Assembly (NCBI GenBank): GCA_035528395.1
Contig: DATKYR010000113.1
Span: forward strand, 1 to 11,590
Length of the DNA: 11,590 nt
Direction of reading: 5' to 3'
DNA from: NIOZ-UU13 sp035528395
GTDB lineage: Bacteria > Planctomycetota > Phycisphaerae > Sedimentisphaerales > Anaerobacaceae
The number at the start of each line of letters is the position of its first letter. Positions within the stretch are counted from its first letter, which is position 1. The translations under genes and the position numbers were made by a program. This document shows positions 1-6,419 of this stretch, in pieces. The notes beneath the pieces are model-generated. The model saw only the letters and a program-made list of their open reading frames with translations. It searched no databases and had not been told where the DNA came from.

Positions 1-405
1 GATGATAAAATATTAGGTCGTTGCTACTTGTCGGAATATTTACGAGGCGCCAATGGGATATGTGATTTGCGAGAAGTGGTTTGAAAGCCAGAGTTTAGGG
101 CCTACTCTAAAAAGTTCTGCCACGATCGCTGGGACAGTTATTGCTACGCTCATCGCAGCAGGGAAGCCCGTGCCACGTCAGTCCGCAGGACACCTAACGG
201 TGGAAACTGCTGATTCAGTCCACAGGATGGCTTGCGCCATTGTCTGGCCAAACACATACCCTGAATAGGCTCGATTCCCGAGGCGCCAAAGCATGTGGCA
301 AGAGCTCTTTGTCACGCTTGTTAATAGTGCTAATATGAGAGCTTCTCCCTACACTGTAAGTGACACCAATTCGAAAGACTCTTTTTAGCGGTCCAAATAT
401 CCGTA
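1..405. other. Non-coding stretch, no intact gene
   Basis: No convincing intact gene is seen here. A 71-codon plus-strand ORF (53-268) has no recognisable Shine-Dalgarno sequence and no family resemblance as a whole. A neighbouring frame between 85 and 210 reads like the second half of a small zinc-ribbon protein (KKFCHDRW..Y..AHRSREARA) but is interrupted by stops, so a decayed gene is possible. The stretch is downstream of the minus-strand lipoprotein gene. I see no strong terminator hairpin with a T-run for it. Confidence 0.5.
53..213 (+). pseudogene. Possible relic of a small zinc-ribbon ORF
   Basis: In the frame starting at 85 the sequence reads KPEFRAYSKKFCHDRW followed by a YAHRSREARA tail, ending at a TGA at 211-213. 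Small bacterial zinc-ribbon proteins often have C-x2-C, then a second pair in the form FC-[SH]-[DE]-[RK]-C-R, then a basic YHxRxR tail. An upstream segment in another frame (around 68-95) reads ICEKWFESQS, which would supply the first half after a frameshift near 105-112. In both halves the second Cys position is Trp (TGG). Without an alignment this could be chance resemblance. The call is tentative and no function is assigned. Confidence 0.2.
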
Positions 406-918
406 TTAGCTTCCACTCAAAAGATCCGCCTTGAGTGCCTTTATCGCTCTGTCACAATGGTATTCGAAATTGTCGCGTGCCTGGGTTATAACCGACCCCA
501 CGATGGCTCCTGTTTCGCTGTCAACTACCCGAACACGCAGCTTCTTTCTGCCGGCACCCAAAGTTCCGTCGTAGTAGGTACACATGATAAGGGCTTCAAC
601 GCCGAGAATCTGCTTTACCTTGGCCCGGGTTCTGTCATCTAATCTTCCTTGCAGCAAATCCTGCTCACCGATTATTTCTTGCAATCGGCTCCTTTCAACA
701 AACGTAATAATTTGTCCGGGAAAGGCCTTGGTGTAGGAAGCCATGAATATCTGTTCCTGTTCAGGGGTCAGACCAAATACTGCCAGCCGTCCAAATGTGA
801 TGAGCTCGGGTTTGGTGAATAACGCCTGCGTTTTCCGAGCGCACCCTGTTGAAATGGCCAAGCCTGCTACCACAAAAAACGCGGAAATACTGCAAAGAGA
901 TATGATTCGTATTCTCAT
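406..918 (-). CDS. Short CsgG-like putative lipoprotein
   Basis: This is a 170-residue protein. Residues 1-25 form a hydrophobic signal with basic N-terminus (MRIR), ending in STGC with Cys26. That is a loose lipobox, so lipidation and anchoring to an outer or inner membrane leaflet is likely but not certain. The mature part resembles the CsgG/FlgO-type fold: VERSRLQEIIGEQ (74-86) followed by an acidic stretch, then a hydrophobic strand ALIMCTYYD (109-117), then LRVRVVDSETGAIVGS (127-142). These are the characteristic 'ERs.l..il.Eq', 'gad.ii.g' and 'vR.vd..tG.iv' signatures. CsgG itself is about 277 residues and adds membrane-spanning beta hairpins. This protein lacks room for them, so it is unlikely to be a curli-type pore and more like a periplasmic accessory lipoprotein. 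The start at 918 is supported by AGGGAG seven bases upstream (926-931). It stands alone. Its substrate or partner cannot be told from the sequence. Confidence 0.68.
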   Translation of the reverse strand: MRIRIISLCSISAFFVVAGLAISTGCARKTQALFTKPELITFGRLAVFGLTPEQEQIFMASYTKAFPGQIITFVERSRLQEIIGEQDLLQGRLDDRTRAKVKQILGVEALIMCTYYDGTLGAGRKKLRVRVVDSETGAIVGSVITQARDNFEYHCDRAIKALKADLLSGS

Positions 919-925
919 TGTGTTA

Positions 926-931
926 CTCCCT
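926..931 (-). promoter_or_regulatory. Ribosome binding site of the lipoprotein gene
   Basis: On the minus strand AGGGAG lies seven bases before the ATG at 918-916. It fixes the start that leaves a complete signal peptide. Confidence 0.6.
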
Positions 932-1004
932 AACAGCGTTTTAGAAAAACCATTCGCGCAAATGAGGTGGGTATCGAGCCTGGCATTTAGTCCCTGCCAA
1001 CGGC

Positions 1005-1046
1005 AAGTATCAAATACTTATGCTTCTATAACTTCTTAGATACTTA
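1005..1046 (-). promoter_or_regulatory. Possible operator cluster (ATACTT repeats)
   Basis: A perfect inverted repeat, AAGTAT-CAA-ATACTT, spans 1005-1019, and a third ATACTTA copy lies at 1040-1046. They sit 87-128 bases upstream of the lipoprotein start. The palindrome overlaps a TTGATA that could serve as a -35 on the minus strand. The matching -10 (CTAAAT after 17 bases) is weak, so operator function is a guess. Confidence 0.22.
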
Positions 1047-1219
1047 CAATAAACCACCTCCCAACAAGGTTGTATTAGAATAAACTACTATCACTACTTT
1101 GGCAAGGACCATTTCGCATCTTCGCAGGTGTTCTTAAAAACGACAGCTGGACGAAACGGCCGGCGCCGTAGAAATCTCGTTAAAATTATTTAGATTCGGT
1201 AACCAAGTTTTTTTGCAGG

Positions 1220-1231
1220 GGGTAATTACCC
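1220..1231. repeat. 12-bp perfect palindrome
   Basis: GGGTAATTACCC is self-complementary. With one extra G it extends to CAGGG(G)GTAATTACCCTG (1217-1233). It could be a dimeric regulator site or a small hairpin. No gene starts close enough to assign it. Confidence 0.3.
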
Positions 1232-1356
1232 TGATAAAGCACATATACTTCTTTTGTTCCGTATTACATCAATTACATTAAGTCAATAACTGGGTAGGCA
1301 CAAGAGATTATGATACGGTTTTTCTTCACATCACGAAATTTGACAACACCTGGAGA

Positions 1357-1494
1357 TTATATCGGATTCTTCAATAAGATTCTGCTGTCCGCCACAACGC
1401 ATCCTTTTCTTTGGGGATAGACAATCAGTGGATTGATATCCAGTTCGGCGATCTCAGGGTGTTCAGTGACCAACTGTGAAAATGGTAGCTGTTA
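1357..1494 (-). pseudogene. C-terminal relic of ADP-forming acyl-CoA synthetase
   Basis: Reading the minus strand from 1491 down to the TAA at 1359-1357 gives 44 codons. They include FSQLVTEHPEIAELDINPLI, followed by VYPQRKG and VVADSRILL. This matches the conserved C-terminal end of the ATP-grasp subunit/domain of NDP-forming acetate/acyl-CoA synthetases, where 'fPEIaELDINPLivyp.g..avDari' is typical. The intact enzymes interconvert acyl-CoA plus ADP and phosphate with acid plus ATP, and are about 700 residues when fused. Here a TAA at 1494-1492 blocks the frame immediately upstream. The adjacent sequence (up to about 1530) reads TKPRQIAITATIF in another frame, which could be the continuation after a one-base shift. 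No start codon or RBS precedes it. It is a decayed remnant lying between the response regulator and the lipoprotein gene and should make no product. Confidence 0.66.
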
Positions 1495-1542
1495 TGGCTA
1501 TCTGTCTGGGCTTGGTTAGCCAATATTCCTGCTTAACAACTC

Positions 1543-1562
1543 AGGTATTTTGAGATACCGGT
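1543..1562 (-). other. Weak hairpin after the response regulator
   Basis: Six to seven bases past the TAA of the response regulator the minus strand reads GGTAT-CTCAAA-ATACC, a 5-bp stem with a 6-base loop. It lacks a T-run, so intrinsic termination here is doubtful. It is the only structure near the end of the kinase/regulator pair. Confidence 0.2.
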
Positions 1563-1568
1563 TCCATA

Positions 1569-1967
1569 TTAAGTCTTCTCGGACAGGAGTTTTGCGATCT
1601 CTCCGAGCAGAATACCAGGTTCTACCGGTTTTTCCAGAAAAGCATCGACAGGACACCATGTAGGGTCACCCGCCGTCTGTTTGAAATCTATGCCGGTTTC
1701 GTCCTTAATACCCGTCAGCATAAGGATGGGCATATCTTTGAACTCTGGGTCTTTCTTCAATTCCCTGGACATTTCGAAACCGTCCTCCCAGGTGGACATC
1801 ATAACGTCCAGTATGGCTAAATCAGGTTTTTCAGCCCTGATTTTTTCCATACCTTCATCTTTATCGGCAGCCGTAACAACAATGTACTGCCGACTTTCCA
1901 AAATAGCCTGCAGTGACTCTCTGATATCCGGGTCATCATCTGCAATCAAAATCTTTGCTTTTTCCAT
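1569..1967 (-). CDS. Single-domain response regulator (receiver only)
   Basis: This is a 132-residue stand-alone receiver of the CheY/Spo0F type with no output domain. The acidic pocket D10-D11-D12, phospho-acceptor D54 (LAILDVMM), switch threonine T85 (ILMLTG) and K113 (FLEKPV) are all present, so it should be phosphorylatable. The T85-K113 spacing is 28 residues, against about 22 in E. coli CheY. The extra length carries the segment FKQTAGDPTWCPVDAF, a feature I associate with a subfamily of stand-alone receivers. ATG 1967 is preceded by GAGG (1974-1977 on the minus strand). It lies 187 bases downstream of the FHA histidine kinase in the same direction, which makes that kinase the likely phosphodonor. 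With no DNA-binding domain it must act by protein contact or in a phosphorelay. Its target is unknown. Confidence 0.9.
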   Translation of the reverse strand: MEKAKILIADDDPDIRESLQAILESRQYIVVTAADKDEGMEKIRAEKPDLAILDVMMSTWEDGFEMSRELKKDPEFKDMPILMLTGIKDETGIDFKQTAGDPTWCPVDAFLEKPVEPGILLGEIAKLLSEKT

Positions 1968-2154
1968 AATTTACCTCATAATATCCGGGCCAATATTCCC
2001 ATCACAAAATTGGCTCAGCTACATTCCCGAGCGCAGGTTGGAATAAAGTACCACATACGTCCCGAGAACACAACTATCTTGAGTATACCTTTGTGGATTT
2101 TCCTTCTAAGCGTTCGAAGGCTTTGTCTATTGCCCTGCAAAACCAGATTCGCAA
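1968..2154 (-). other. Spacer between kinase and response regulator
   Basis: This 187-base gap holds no ORF of note. It contains a small hairpin, CCTTC-N9-GAAGG (2102-2106 with 2116-2120), just past the kinase stop. The hairpin could reduce read-through or process the transcript. No clear second promoter is seen. Confidence 0.3.
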
Positions 2155-3840
2155 TCAGCCGGGGGCGGAATTGTTTTTGGGCAACGTGACGGTAAATTTA
2201 GTTCCCTGGCCTTCCTGGCTTTGCGCGGAAATTTCGCCACCATGTCTATCTACTATCTGCTTTACTATCGAAAGGCCAAGGCCTGTACCGTCTTTTTCCC
2301 TCTTCTTGGCATTGCTGGCTCTGAAAAACTCCTCAAAAATGTTTCCAAGTTCATTCGCAGGTATCCCAATTCCCGTGTCGGAAATCTCTATCTGGACAGA
2401 ATCATCATGGCTTTTGGCTTCAAGGTGCACAGATTTATTTTCAGGGGTATATTTGACTGCGTTAAAGAGTAGATTTGTGATCATTTCATTAATCGAGAAT
2501 TCATTGCCAACTATTTGGCCCAGTGACGGTTCGACATTGGAAGTTACGGTAATCGATTTCTCCTTAGCTCTGGTGGCAACGCTGGCCAATGCCTTGGATA
2601 TATTATCCGGCAGAGAAAAAGGTTCCATCTGTAACTGACCGCTGAGCCTCATCTGTGTCAGATTCAACAGTTCCTTTACAAAATTAGTCAGTTGTACGGT
2701 TCGGTTTCGCGCTCGGCCAAAGAAATCAGCTTGCTTGTCGTTCAGTGAGCCTGAAGACTCATCACCCGCTATGTAAAGGCAACTTTGTATTGCGGCCAGA
2801 TGGCCTTTAATATCGTGCGTGACGCGCGCGACATACTCATCTTTTATACGGTCCTTTTCTTTGAGCTGAGCATTTGCCTCTTTGAGCTGAACATTGGCCT
2901 CCCTGGCTGCTTTTTCCTGCTTTTTTAACTCAGTAAAGAAGAGGTTTTTCTGCGTAAAATTGACCTGTCTTGCCACCGCTTCAATAAAATCAAACATCTC
3001 CTTCGTGGATTTATCCTGCAGGATATCAATGTATAAGGCATCGACAGTTTCACCCAAATCGTTTACACGAGCAGAAAAAACAAGGTGAGGTTTGTGGGTA
3101 TCAACAACCGTCAACACAAGTTTATGGTCTGAAGACGGACCGCTGCTTGCCATTACGGGAACATCTGTTGTCCGAACTGCGTCAAGCACACGTTTCGAAA
3201 GATGCAGATGAGTTGTTTGCAAAATGGAGGCATCTGTTATGTCCGCCCCTAAATTGCAGGCAAGAATCTCAGGCGACTTCGATAAAGGTTCAGAACCACA
3301 AGGTAGTCTCACGATGGCAACAAGCGTATCGAACATCCCGGCTAAGCACAAACATGCTTCGGAATATAACTCTGAGGGGTTGGACAATTTCAATAAGTGA
3401 GCCGTGAATTCGTTGAGACGACGCATCAGGTCTGGAGATAGAGCGGTAACCGGGCTGGCCTTGTAGGATACGATATCTTCCTCCATGCCCTTGTCAATAA
3501 CCGGGATTGTCGTTCGCAGAGACGTTCCCTGCCCCGTCTTCTCGTCAGGCTCTTCCAACAAGTGGAGTGTGAAGGGATGGATGCTAATTTCCTGGTTGGG
3601 CAAAACCGCCTGTGCTTTGATGTGCTGCCCTTCGACTAATACACCGTTGAAACTGTCCAGGTCTTCTACTATCCATCGACCAAAGGGATCTTGAGAAATC
3701 CTGGCGTGCATTCGCGATACATTACTGTGTTCGAGCACAACATCACATTTCGAGCCTCGTCCCAAGATTATGCCCTTTGGGTCGAGCGATACCTCTTTGG
3801 TCTCTTCCGGTCCGGATATAACGAGCTTCGTCTTAGTCAT
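2155..3840 (-). CDS. Soluble FHA-domain sensor histidine kinase
   Basis: This 561-residue cytoplasmic kinase has no signal peptide or membrane span. Domains in order: an N-terminal FHA domain (about 5-95) with the phosphothreonine-binding set G27-R28, S42-R43, H45 and N65-G66; a probable GAF-like sensor region (about 135-300), assigned by position and alternating strands rather than a clear motif; and a short heptad-like coiled coil (about 305-335, EANVQLKEANAQLKEKD). A HisKA domain follows with H342 in VTHDIKG, then HATPase_c with N-box NLLFN (456-460), G1 DTGIGIP (488-494), F-box around 502-506 and G2 GTGLGL (518-523). All catalytic signatures are intact. It should autophosphorylate H342 and pass phosphate to a receiver, most simply the regulator encoded next on the same strand. 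The FHA domain suggests control by binding a Thr-phosphorylated partner (inference). AAGGAG lies 11 bases before the ATG. The gene diverges from the TPS operon. Confidence 0.9.
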   Translation of the reverse strand: MTKTKLVISGPEETKEVSLDPKGIILGRGSKCDVVLEHSNVSRMHARISQDPFGRWIVEDLDSFNGVLVEGQHIKAQAVLPNQEISIHPFTLHLLEEPDEKTGQGTSLRTTIPVIDKGMEEDIVSYKASPVTALSPDLMRRLNEFTAHLLKLSNPSELYSEACLCLAGMFDTLVAIVRLPCGSEPLSKSPEILACNLGADITDASILQTTHLHLSKRVLDAVRTTDVPVMASSGPSSDHKLVLTVVDTHKPHLVFSARVNDLGETVDALYIDILQDKSTKEMFDFIEAVARQVNFTQKNLFFTELKKQEKAAREANVQLKEANAQLKEKDRIKDEYVARVTHDIKGHLAAIQSCLYIAGDESSGSLNDKQADFFGRARNRTVQLTNFVKELLNLTQMRLSGQLQMEPFSLPDNISKALASVATRAKEKSITVTSNVEPSLGQIVGNEFSINEMITNLLFNAVKYTPENKSVHLEAKSHDDSVQIEISDTGIGIPANELGNIFEEFFRASNAKKREKDGTGLGLSIVKQIVDRHGGEISAQSQEGQGTKFTVTLPKNNSAPG

Positions 3841-4118
3841 ATTATTTTTTACTCCTTATCGAACTGCCTGGCCCATTTGATTACGAAGATTTCACAGGCT
3901 GGACATACCTGGCCTCACCGCGGGTCTCTTTACTCATAGGACATAAAACGGCGGAAGCCGGAAAGCTCATTCGTTAGAACAGCAGATTTGTGTACAAAAT
4001 ACATAATACAGGAAGAATAGACAAGTTCTTTGTCAATTTTTTGTTATCGTAGCTGTCCCGACGGCTAAGTGTAGTTTTCTGCCAAATAAAGCCCAAAAAG
4101 CTGGTTTCTAACACCGGC

Positions 4119-4136
4119 TGTCACTAAATCGTGACA
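4119..4136. promoter_or_regulatory. 18-bp inverted repeat, probable regulator site
   Basis: TGTCAC and GTGACA are perfect 6-base arms separated by six bases (TAAATC). The centre (4127.5) lies about 60 bases upstream of the start site inferred from the promoter at 4153-4181, and all of it is outside the -35. That is the usual place for a class I activator of the CRP/FNR type. The arms are not a CRP or FNR consensus. Alternatively it is a short hairpin followed by TTTTT, a poor terminator. Confidence 0.4.
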
Positions 4137-4152
4137 TTTTTCTGCTTTTTTC

Positions 4153-4181
4153 TTTACCTTCCGTAATCATTTATTTACAAT
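4153..4181 (+). promoter_or_regulatory. Candidate sigma70-type promoter of the TPS operon
   Basis: TTTACC (4153-4158; two differences from TTGACA) is followed by a 17-base spacer and TACAAT (4176-4181; one difference from TATAAT). Transcription would start near 4188, leaving an untranslated leader of about 250 bases before the TTG at 4438. Prediction is by eye only, in an AT-rich region where chance matches are common. Confidence 0.33.
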
Positions 4182-4232
4182 TTTACATTGGAAAGTTGGT
4201 GTTCTGTCACTCGCGTTTTGAAGGCAGGATTC

Positions 4233-4256
4233 TTGCCCCTGCTTTCGAAGGGGCAA
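4233..4256 (+). other. Leader hairpin upstream of tpsB
   Basis: TTGCCCCT and AGGGGCAA pair perfectly over 8 bp around the loop GCTTTCGA. It lies within the predicted untranslated leader of the TPS operon. The only nearby T-run is TTTT at 4263-4266, separated by CAACAACC, so it is not a standard terminator. It may be an mRNA-stabilising or regulatory element. It does not match any riboswitch class that I recognise, including cyclic-di-GMP types. Confidence 0.35.
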
Positions 4257-4425
4257 CAACCTTTTGCAGGAATGAAATCAACAACCGCGCTATAACAGAA
4301 CGCCAGGGCTTGGAGTACATAACACGGATGACATCTTACAATGCTTAAGAGATTTGTGCCCAAACCCAGTGGTTTTTTTATGCTTCTATACCCAAGGGAT
4401 TGGGGCGTCGCAATCGATTGATTTG

Positions 4426-4440
4426 AAGGGGACTCATTTG
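4426..4440 (+). promoter_or_regulatory. RBS and TTG start deciding the tpsB N-terminus
   Basis: AAGGGG (4426-4431) lies six bases before TTG 4438-4440. The upstream in-frame TTG at 4354 has no comparable Shine-Dalgarno sequence, and no in-frame ATG precedes the signal peptide. Confidence 0.6.
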
Positions 4441-6342
4441 CGTTTGGCAACAAGGATATGCTTTGTCTTTTTTCTACTCTGCTTAGAATCCGTTGTTTGT
4501 ATTGCAGTCAATAAAGCAGCGGACGATGACGCAGTCCCTCGTGAGGCGAAGGTCCAAACTGAGCTGGCCAAAAAGGCCGGAGTGCCCGAAGCGGCCGAAG
4601 CCGAGCAGGAAGCTGCCACGGAAGTTTCAGCCGAACAAAAACCGGAAATCGAGCAACTGAATCTGCCCGAGGATACGAGCCCACGTTTTACAGTCAGGGA
4701 GTTGCGCATCAGCGGCAATACCTTGATATCTAATGATGAATTGCTGAAGAATCTGCCTCAGGTATATAATACCTCTGACAAACCAATACAACAGGCTGAG
4801 CCCGGAGACCTCTACGACTTTAGAAGCCTCTGTGATATAGTTTTACATCCCGGCCAACCTCGTGAGGTTTCAAGAAGAACCATGCAGGGCCTTGCTCAGT
4901 ACATCCTCTCTGTTTACCAGGGTCATGGTTATGCAGGTATATATGTGTATATAGCGGCACAGGCCATTCAGGGTGGTGTTCAGCTGCAGGACGAAATCTT
5001 ACCTGTAGAAGTTGTCGAGGCCAAAATCTCTGAGATTAACATAACCAGCTACAACACGGAACGTGAGCAGGTCGAAAAAGGGATTCTCCGCAGTTCTGTA
5101 ATCGAGACCTGGTCCCCAGTCAAAGTCGGGCGGGTGGTCAACAAGGAAGCACTGGATTATTTTGTCAATCTGCTCAACCTCAATCCTGACAGGCATGTCT
5201 CTGCGGTCATATCCAGGGGTTCCGAACCAAACACGCTTACGTTGGGATATGATGTTTATGAAGCGGACCCATGGCACTATTACATCCAGGTGGATAACTC
5301 TGGTACTGAGGAAAGGCAATGGGCTCCACGAGTCGGTCTGGCCAACACCAATCTAACAGGCATAGACGATAGACTTAGTGCCCTGTATCAAGCCCCATGG
5401 GAGTCCGGCATAGAGGATAATTATTTATTCTTCGGCAATTATGAATTTCCTCTCTTCACGCCTCAGTTGTCTTTTAGTGTCTTTGGCGGCCGCAGCAAGT
5501 TTGATACAGCCCCGGAGGGCGGCATATTAAGTTTTCTCGGCAGAGGCTCATTCTATGGCGGTATGTTACGCTACAATGCCCTTCAGATGAATGGCTGGTT
5601 CCTGGATATCACAAATTCACTCAGCTACGAAAAAAGCGAAGTCACCCCTTCATTGTATAAAACTCTGGAATCTGATATTGAAATGGACCTGTGGACAATG
5701 GGCATTGACCTCTATCGCTCGGATGATATCTCAAATGCATCTGTTAGATATAGCTGGGTGCAGAGTTTGGATACTTCCAGCAGAGAGGACTTTAACGATG
5801 CACGCCAGAACGCAGAACCTGACTTTGAAATTAACACGCTCTCCGCCGCTTACTCTCAATACATCGACCCGAATAAGATTCAGAGATTCAGCGGTTCCTT
5901 CCGATGGATAATGACTGATGAAAGATTGACCCCTTCAAAAATGACCACTTTCGGAGGATTGTACTCTGTCAGGGGCTATGAGGAAGATGAAGTAATTGCG
6001 GACAGGGGAGCATTATTCTCATTTCAGTATGAGTTTGACATAGTGAAATGTTTCGAGCTCGAAGAAGGTCGCGAAAATGAATCAGATAAGGTGCAAAACA
6101 GCGAATTCAAGCTTAATAAACTGGCTCCGTTGGCCTTTTATGATTATGGCCGAGCCAAAATAAAAAATGCAGTCGAAGGTGAGATAAAAACCCAGACACT
6201 ATGCTCAATAGGTATGGGCCTGATTGTTGATGCCGGAGATGACTTCAGTGCAGGTATATATTATGGTTGGCCGCTCAGCTCAACCGAAGACACCGATAAA
6301 GGAGTTGGCCGATTTGGATTCAGCTTTATGAAGCGATTTTGA
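4438..6342 (+). CDS. TpsB/FhaC-type two-partner secretion transporter
   Basis: This outer-membrane protein exports the TpsA exoprotein encoded just downstream. I place the start at TTG 4438. AAGGGG ends six bases upstream, and the resulting N-terminus (RLATRICFVFFLLCLESV...) is a proper signal peptide cut near residue 23. The longer frame from TTG 4354 would bury it. This gives 634 residues. After an Ala/Glu-rich linker (about 25-80) comes POTRA 1 from about residue 82 (FTVRELRISGN), with an inserted segment (YDFRSLCDIVLHPGQPR) before the AGIYVYIA strand. POTRA 2 (VEAKISEINI...) covers about 194-275, then the 16-strand-type barrel runs from about 278 (DPWHYYIQVDNSG). The lid-loop motif VRGY is at 511-514 (5968-5979). 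The last residue is Phe (FGFSFMKRF), as expected for Bam-dependent insertion. Length and architecture fit the FhaC/ShlB family. Substrate assignment rests on adjacency (77 bases) to tpsA. Confidence 0.92.
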   Translation: MRLATRICFVFFLLCLESVVCIAVNKAADDDAVPREAKVQTELAKKAGVPEAAEAEQEAATEVSAEQKPEIEQLNLPEDTSPRFTVRELRISGNTLISNDELLKNLPQVYNTSDKPIQQAEPGDLYDFRSLCDIVLHPGQPREVSRRTMQGLAQYILSVYQGHGYAGIYVYIAAQAIQGGVQLQDEILPVEVVEAKISEINITSYNTEREQVEKGILRSSVIETWSPVKVGRVVNKEALDYFVNLLNLNPDRHVSAVISRGSEPNTLTLGYDVYEADPWHYYIQVDNSGTEERQWAPRVGLANTNLTGIDDRLSALYQAPWESGIEDNYLFFGNYEFPLFTPQLSFSVFGGRSKFDTAPEGGILSFLGRGSFYGGMLRYNALQMNGWFLDITNSLSYEKSEVTPSLYKTLESDIEMDLWTMGIDLYRSDDISNASVRYSWVQSLDTSSREDFNDARQNAEPDFEINTLSAAYSQYIDPNKIQRFSGSFRWIMTDERLTPSKMTTFGGLYSVRGYEEDEVIADRGALFSFQYEFDIVKCFELEEGRENESDKVQNSEFKLNKLAPLAFYDYGRAKIKNAVEGEIKTQTLCSIGMGLIVDAGDDFSAGIYYGWPLSSTEDTDKGVGRFGFSFMKRF

Positions 6343-6349
6343 GGGTTTT

Positions 6350-6365
6350 GCTCCATACCCGGAGC
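6350..6365 (+). other. Small hairpin between tpsB and tpsA
   Basis: GCTCC and GGAGC form a 5-bp stem with loop ATACCC, eight bases after the tpsB stop. There is no T-run, so it would not end transcription by itself. It may mark an mRNA processing or stability point between the two cistrons. Confidence 0.25.
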
Positions 6366-6419
6366 CTGGATGGATACTTGTTGGGTGACAATGGCTATTC
6401 AAAGTGAAAAGGTGGGAAT

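Larger units (their letters stand above)
919..1356. other. Long spacer upstream of the lipoprotein gene
   Basis: No coding region is recognised on either strand. It contains several inverted repeats: AAGTAT-CAA-ATACTT (1005-1019), ACGGC-CGGC-GCCGT (1156-1169) and the 12-bp palindrome GGGTAATTACCC (1220-1231). None is followed by a clear T-run in a position that would make it an obvious terminator. The lipoprotein promoter must lie here on the minus strand, but only a weak candidate is visible (TTGATA on the minus strand at 1013-1008, with a poor -10). Confidence 0.45.
3841..4437. other. Divergent intergenic region between kinase and TPS operon
   Basis: About 600 bases separate the two divergent transcripts with no gene that I recognise. 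Contents include the kinase RBS (3852-3857, minus), a GGAA-loop mini-hairpin CGGC-GGAA-GCCG (3949-3960), an 18-bp perfect inverted repeat (4119-4136), a sigma70-like promoter for the plus strand (4153-4181) and a leader hairpin (4233-4256). A minus-strand TTGACA (4036-4031) exists, but its nearest TATTAT (4008-4003) is 22 bases away, so the kinase promoter is not resolved. A 26-codon ORF (4341-4421) in the leader has no good RBS and is not annotated. Confidence 0.5.

Noticed and set aside
43..289. 11-bp direct repeat CGAGGCGCCAA at 43-53 and 279-289, as if bounding a small insertion
   Set aside because: A window this long should contain several chance 11-bp repeats. There are no inverted ends, transposase or integrase remnants between the copies.
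1519..1999. 11-bp direct repeat GCCAATATTCC at 1519-1529 and 1989-1999 flanking the response regulator
   Set aside because: Length and AT-rich composition are within chance expectation, and the regulator looks native beside its kinase.
4003..4036. Minus-strand TTGACA/TATTAT as the kinase promoter
   Set aside because: The spacer is 22 bases, outside the normal 16-18 range.
4119..4150. Palindrome plus TTTTT as an intrinsic terminator
   Set aside because: The stem is only 6 bp with moderate GC, and no plus-strand gene ends upstream of it.
4180..4330. Cyclic-di-GMP riboswitch in the tpsB leader
   Set aside because: The conserved core sequences and tetraloop-receptor arrangement of the known classes are not seen.
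4341..4421. 26-codon ORF in the tpsB leader as a regulatory leader peptide
   Set aside because: It has no Shine-Dalgarno sequence, no biased codon run and no overlap with the tpsB start that would suggest coupling.
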